From Przewalskia tangutica (taxonomy: Eukaryota > Streptophyta > Magnoliopsida > Solanales > Solanaceae): 64,000 bases of DNA. The notes under the pieces are model-generated. The model saw only the letters and a program-made list of their open reading frames with translations, had not been told where the DNA came from and searched no databases. Made by a program: the position numbers and the translations under genes. The stretch spans positions 17,109,501-17,173,500 of the forward strand of contig CM056733.1 of the NCBI GenBank assembly GCA_029844215.1, in the 5' to 3' direction. Shown here piece by piece: positions 61,601-64,000 of the stretch; within the stretch, counting starts at the first letter, position 1; every line of letters starts with the position of its first letter.

Positions 61601-62033
61601 GGGGGTATTTATAGGCCAACCAATGGCCAAGATCAAGACAAGTGGTTGGCAAGTGTAGGGTCAAGATTTGGACAAGTGTTTGTGGGTCCCAATTGTTCAT
61701 CAACTACACAAAATATCTACAAAATATCCTACCTAACCCTTGACTAAAACTTCAACACAAAAACGTGTCAAGCTAGCCCTTTGCCGTCCACTTTTTTGAG
61801 GGTGACACATGTCACCCTCCCGTTGGTCCAAAATATTTCATCTCTCGGACAAATCCAAAAAAATAATAAATTACATAGCCGAAATTTTCCCTTCGCAAAG
61901 TTTGGAAAACGTTTCGTCGGAAAACGATTCTATTCGGGGGTTGTGCACAAATTTTCGTCCTTGCCTAACTTTAAGGCTCAAACTTGTATATGTACGCCCT
62001 CACGTACATACTCTGGAAATACGGGGTATAACA
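58681..62033 (-). repeat. 5' LTR of A-iii
   Basis: 3353 bases. TATA complement at 61606-61614, next to a run of 14 G (61592-61605) where the other LTR has a run of 7. The left 1.1 kb is shorter than in the 3' LTR by many small losses. Confidence 0.92.
61606..61614 (-). promoter_or_regulatory. TATA box of A-iii 5' LTR
   Basis: Complement of CTATAAATA. Being in the 5' LTR it is the copy that would drive A-iii RNA leftwards. The G-run would be a C-run just downstream of the TATA box in the transcript direction. Confidence 0.65.
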
Positions 62034-62038
62034 GCATC

Positions 62039-63313
62039 GCACAAAGAGCAAATGCGGCAAACATGGAATTTAAAGAGGCTATAAATGCGCATATGGATGA
62101 TCCCTTTGATGAAGAATTAAAAGCTAATGTCAAGTCCCTAAGAGCTAGAGAAAATCACCTGCTTGAATCCGAGAGACACTTCATAAGACAAAAATCGAGA
62201 TAAAAACACTTGATTGGGAGTGATAGGTGCTCGAAATACTTCCACAGCTTGATCAAGAGGAGCAATGTTAAGAACTCTATTAACTATCTTGTTAAGGACA
62301 ACAGGACTACCACAACATCTCCCGGGGAAGTAATAGAAATGCTTGTTGAGTTTTATAAAGGACTTCTAGGCTCATCTCGGCCCTCAACCAACATTGATCC
62401 CGCGGTACTTGATTGTGGTCTGAAGCTAGGGGAAGAGGATGGCCTATTACTTTTGCATCCTATCTCCCTGAATGAGGTTTGGGATGCTCTCTCCGATATT
62501 GGCAATGACAAAGCACCTGGCCCGGATGGATTTTCAGCCGCCTTCTTCAAGAAAAGATAGAGGGATGTGGGACATGATGTAGTAAGAAGTATACAATAAT
62601 TCTTCTCTTCCAGAGTTCTATTGAAGTAAGTAAACCATACCATACTTACCCTCCTGCCCAAAACTGATCGAGACCCCAAGGTAAGTGACTTTAGACCTAT
62701 TGGATTGACCAATGTGGTCTACAAGATCATAACAAAGATCTTAGCTAACTGGATGGCAATGTTTCTTCCTACACTTGTTGATAAATGCCAATGAGCTTTT
62801 GTGAAAGAAAGGAACATGATGGATAATGTCTTCATTGCCCAAGAACTTGTAAGAGGATATAATAGAACTAGAGTATCACCAAGATGTATGCTTATGGTGG
62901 ATCTTCGGAAAGCATTTGATACGGTCTCCGGGAATTTCCTTGAGTCAGTGCTAAGAGGTCTCAAGTTTCCGGACAGATTTATTAGATGGATTATGGAGTG
63001 TGTAAGTTCAACCTCTTTCTCTCTTTCCATCAATGGAGAGTTACATGGTTACTTTGCGAGTAAACGCGGCTTAAGGCAAGGTGATCCTATGTCTCATATG
63101 CTCTTTATCCTATGCATTGAATACCTTTCAAGGATGCTAAAGCTAAAGACTTCAGACAAAGCTTTTTCTTATCACCCAGAGTGCAAGAGACTAGGCATCT
63201 CTCATCTTGCCTTTGCGGATGACCACATGCTCTTTGCCAAAGGGGATGTATCTTCGGTTGGTGTTCTTATGGTGTGTCTTGAAGATTTGTAGGCGGCTTC
63301 TGGGCTTACACTT
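62039..63313 (+). pseudogene. LINE-b ORF2 continued: reverse transcriptase domain with in-frame stops
   Basis: The ORF2 frame continues after A-iii: RSNVKNSINYLVKDN, NDKAPGPDGFSAAFFKK (RT block 1 region), DFRPIGLTNVVYKIITKILA, FVKERNMMDNVF, MLMVDLRKAFDTVSGNFL (first catalytic Asp), GLRQGDPMSHMLFILCIEYL and LAFADDHMLFAKGD (catalytic FADD at 63212-63223). Stops interrupt the same frame at 62201, 62558, 62597, 62627, 62792 and 63290; there is no frameshift. The block order and motifs fit an L1-type target-primed RT. The frame reads ASGLTL when C-ii begins at 63314; the next expected block is K-S-x-I-Y, which is what LINE-a begins with at the window start. Confidence 0.85.
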
Positions 63314-64000
63314 TGTCACGACCCGTTCCGGGGCCCGTGACTGGTGCCTTACCCGGGCACCCAAATAGTCATACATCAGAGAAATCAGCGAAATATAAAA
63401 ACAAGACGTGAAACAAATGTAAATTAAGACACAGTTTATCTGAGAAAAGTCGCCTTTCGGCATATATATATAAACCAAAATCTGGCAGTTACATCCCAAC
63501 TGTACAATAGGACTACAGACCTCTAAGAAAGTGAATAACTATGGCGGGACAGGGCCCGCCATACCCTGAATGTACATATATCTACAACAACAGGGAGAAC
63601 CATACCAAAAGTCGAGCCTCCGAGAAGATGGAGCTCACGACACCAAAGCAAAAGATCCAAGGATGCGGATCTAGCACTGCTTTCCCACTGCGGCATGACG
63701 CAGCCCAAGGAGGTCGATAACAAGTACCAAGTATGTGAAATCGTAAAGTACTTAAATGAAATCATATCATTTTAAAACCAATTTTACAAATATATGCGAA
63801 ACAACCAATGTAACGCATAGTGCACATCACAAACAAGAGTAATAATAGGTAATCGAATGTGTCTTTTCTAGGCTGCGAATGATCGAAACAAGGCCGATCG
63901 CCCATAGTATCATTATGCATGCCTAATCACGGACTCCGTAGTCGCGTAGGCCACCTAGGCCGCGTGAGGTAATCCCGCGTCGAGGGTAGCTCTCACCGGC
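63314..64000 (-). repeat. C-ii: LTR edge of a second family C element (partial)
   Basis: It begins TGTCACGACCCGTTCC, the complement of the C-i LTR end (GGAACGGGTCGTGACA), and stays close to the complement of 39700-40375: GCCTTTCGGC hairpin (63452-63461), GCGGCATGACGCAGCC, GAGGTCGATAAC. The left flank CACTT (63309-63313) is the candidate target duplication. It continues past the window. Confidence 0.85.

Larger units (their letters stand above)
52559..62033 (-). mobile_element. LTR element A-iii: young family A retrotransposon inserted in LINE-b
   Basis: On the minus strand the 5' LTR is 58681-62033, the internal region 55943-58680 and the 3' LTR 52559-55942. GCATC lies on both sides (52554-52558 and 62034-62038), and removing the element restores the LINE reading frame (GSI then AQRANAANME). 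The LTRs are nearly identical over 53690-55942 and 59750-62033, which suggests recent insertion; the remaining 1.1 kb differs by small CHG-context changes. Only gag and integrase remnants are present. Confidence 0.95.
49382..63313 (+). mobile_element. LINE-b: L1-type LINE split by A-iii and cut by C-ii
   Basis: LINE sequence is 49382-52558 plus 62039-63313. B LTR similarity stops at about 49381 (TTTTGGTCT). ORF1 is open upstream to the junction, so the copy is probably 5'-truncated within ORF1. ORF1 and ORF2 overlap as TAATG. After C-ii the element would continue outside the window. Many in-frame stops make it inactive. Confidence 0.88.

Overview
This window is plant intergenic DNA made almost entirely of nested retrotransposons. 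I found no host protein gene, rRNA, tRNA or CRISPR array. The LTR elements carry plant Ty3/gypsy (chromovirus) gag-pol motifs and tRNA-iMet-type primer sites, and the non-LTR element is a plant L1-type LINE. The overall look (kilobase-long LTRs starting TGTTATACCCCG or TGTTACACCCCG, Tekay/Del-like pol) suggests a large-genome dicot, perhaps a Solanaceae species; that last step is a guess.

Labels used here: LINE-a and LINE-b are L1-type LINEs on the + strand. Families A, B, C and D are four related LTR families. A-i (5927-11728, +), A-ii (21281-30657, +) and A-iii (52559-62033, -) have LTRs of about 3.4-3.65 kb, with gag and integrase remnants but no reverse transcriptase. B-i to B-iv (- strand) have LTRs of about 4 kb and internal regions of only 0.8-1.4 kb without recognisable genes. 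C-i (37903-47670, +) has 2.4-2.5 kb LTRs and a decayed but complete gag-PR-RT-RH-IN-chromodomain order. C-ii (63314-64000, -) is the edge of a second C copy. D (31749-35575, +) is a 3.8 kb solo LTR.

Layout from left to right: the 3' end of LINE-a sits in LTR B-i, which sits in the 3' LTR of B-ii. A-i sits in the 5' LTR of B-ii, and B-ii itself sits in the 3' LTR of B-iii. The next B LTR (from 17563) carries a 1.04 kb tandem duplication, A-ii and the solo LTR D. It then runs straight into a second B internal region (36159-37535), so B-iii and B-iv share one central LTR in a tandem or recombinant arrangement. The next B LTR (from 37536) is split by C-i and then by LINE-b. LINE-b is split by A-iii (perfect 5-bp target duplication GCATC) and by C-ii.

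The four LTR families look different at first sight but share a module order: a G-box palindrome (GACACGTGTC), paired GGGCCC boxes, a TATA box, a GGAAGTGCTGCCC box, an AAG/GTATGT splice-donor-like site, paired GTTATAAC palindromes, a C(UUCG)G hairpin, a GAAA-loop hairpin, two terminal stem-loops, and (just before the polypurine tract) an AACATTCG/CGAATGTT palindrome. A and B have lost the genes for their own replication, and C-i is the only copy here with a full set of pol domains, so a C-like element is a plausible helper (inference).

A second theme is data quality or chromatin. Sibling LTRs differ again and again by small deletions and by CAG-to-CGA (CTG-to-TCG) changes in CHG contexts. This looks like systematic base-calling error at methylated plant DNA in parts of 21-31 kb, 37-47 kb and 58-60 kb, and it breaks many reading frames there.
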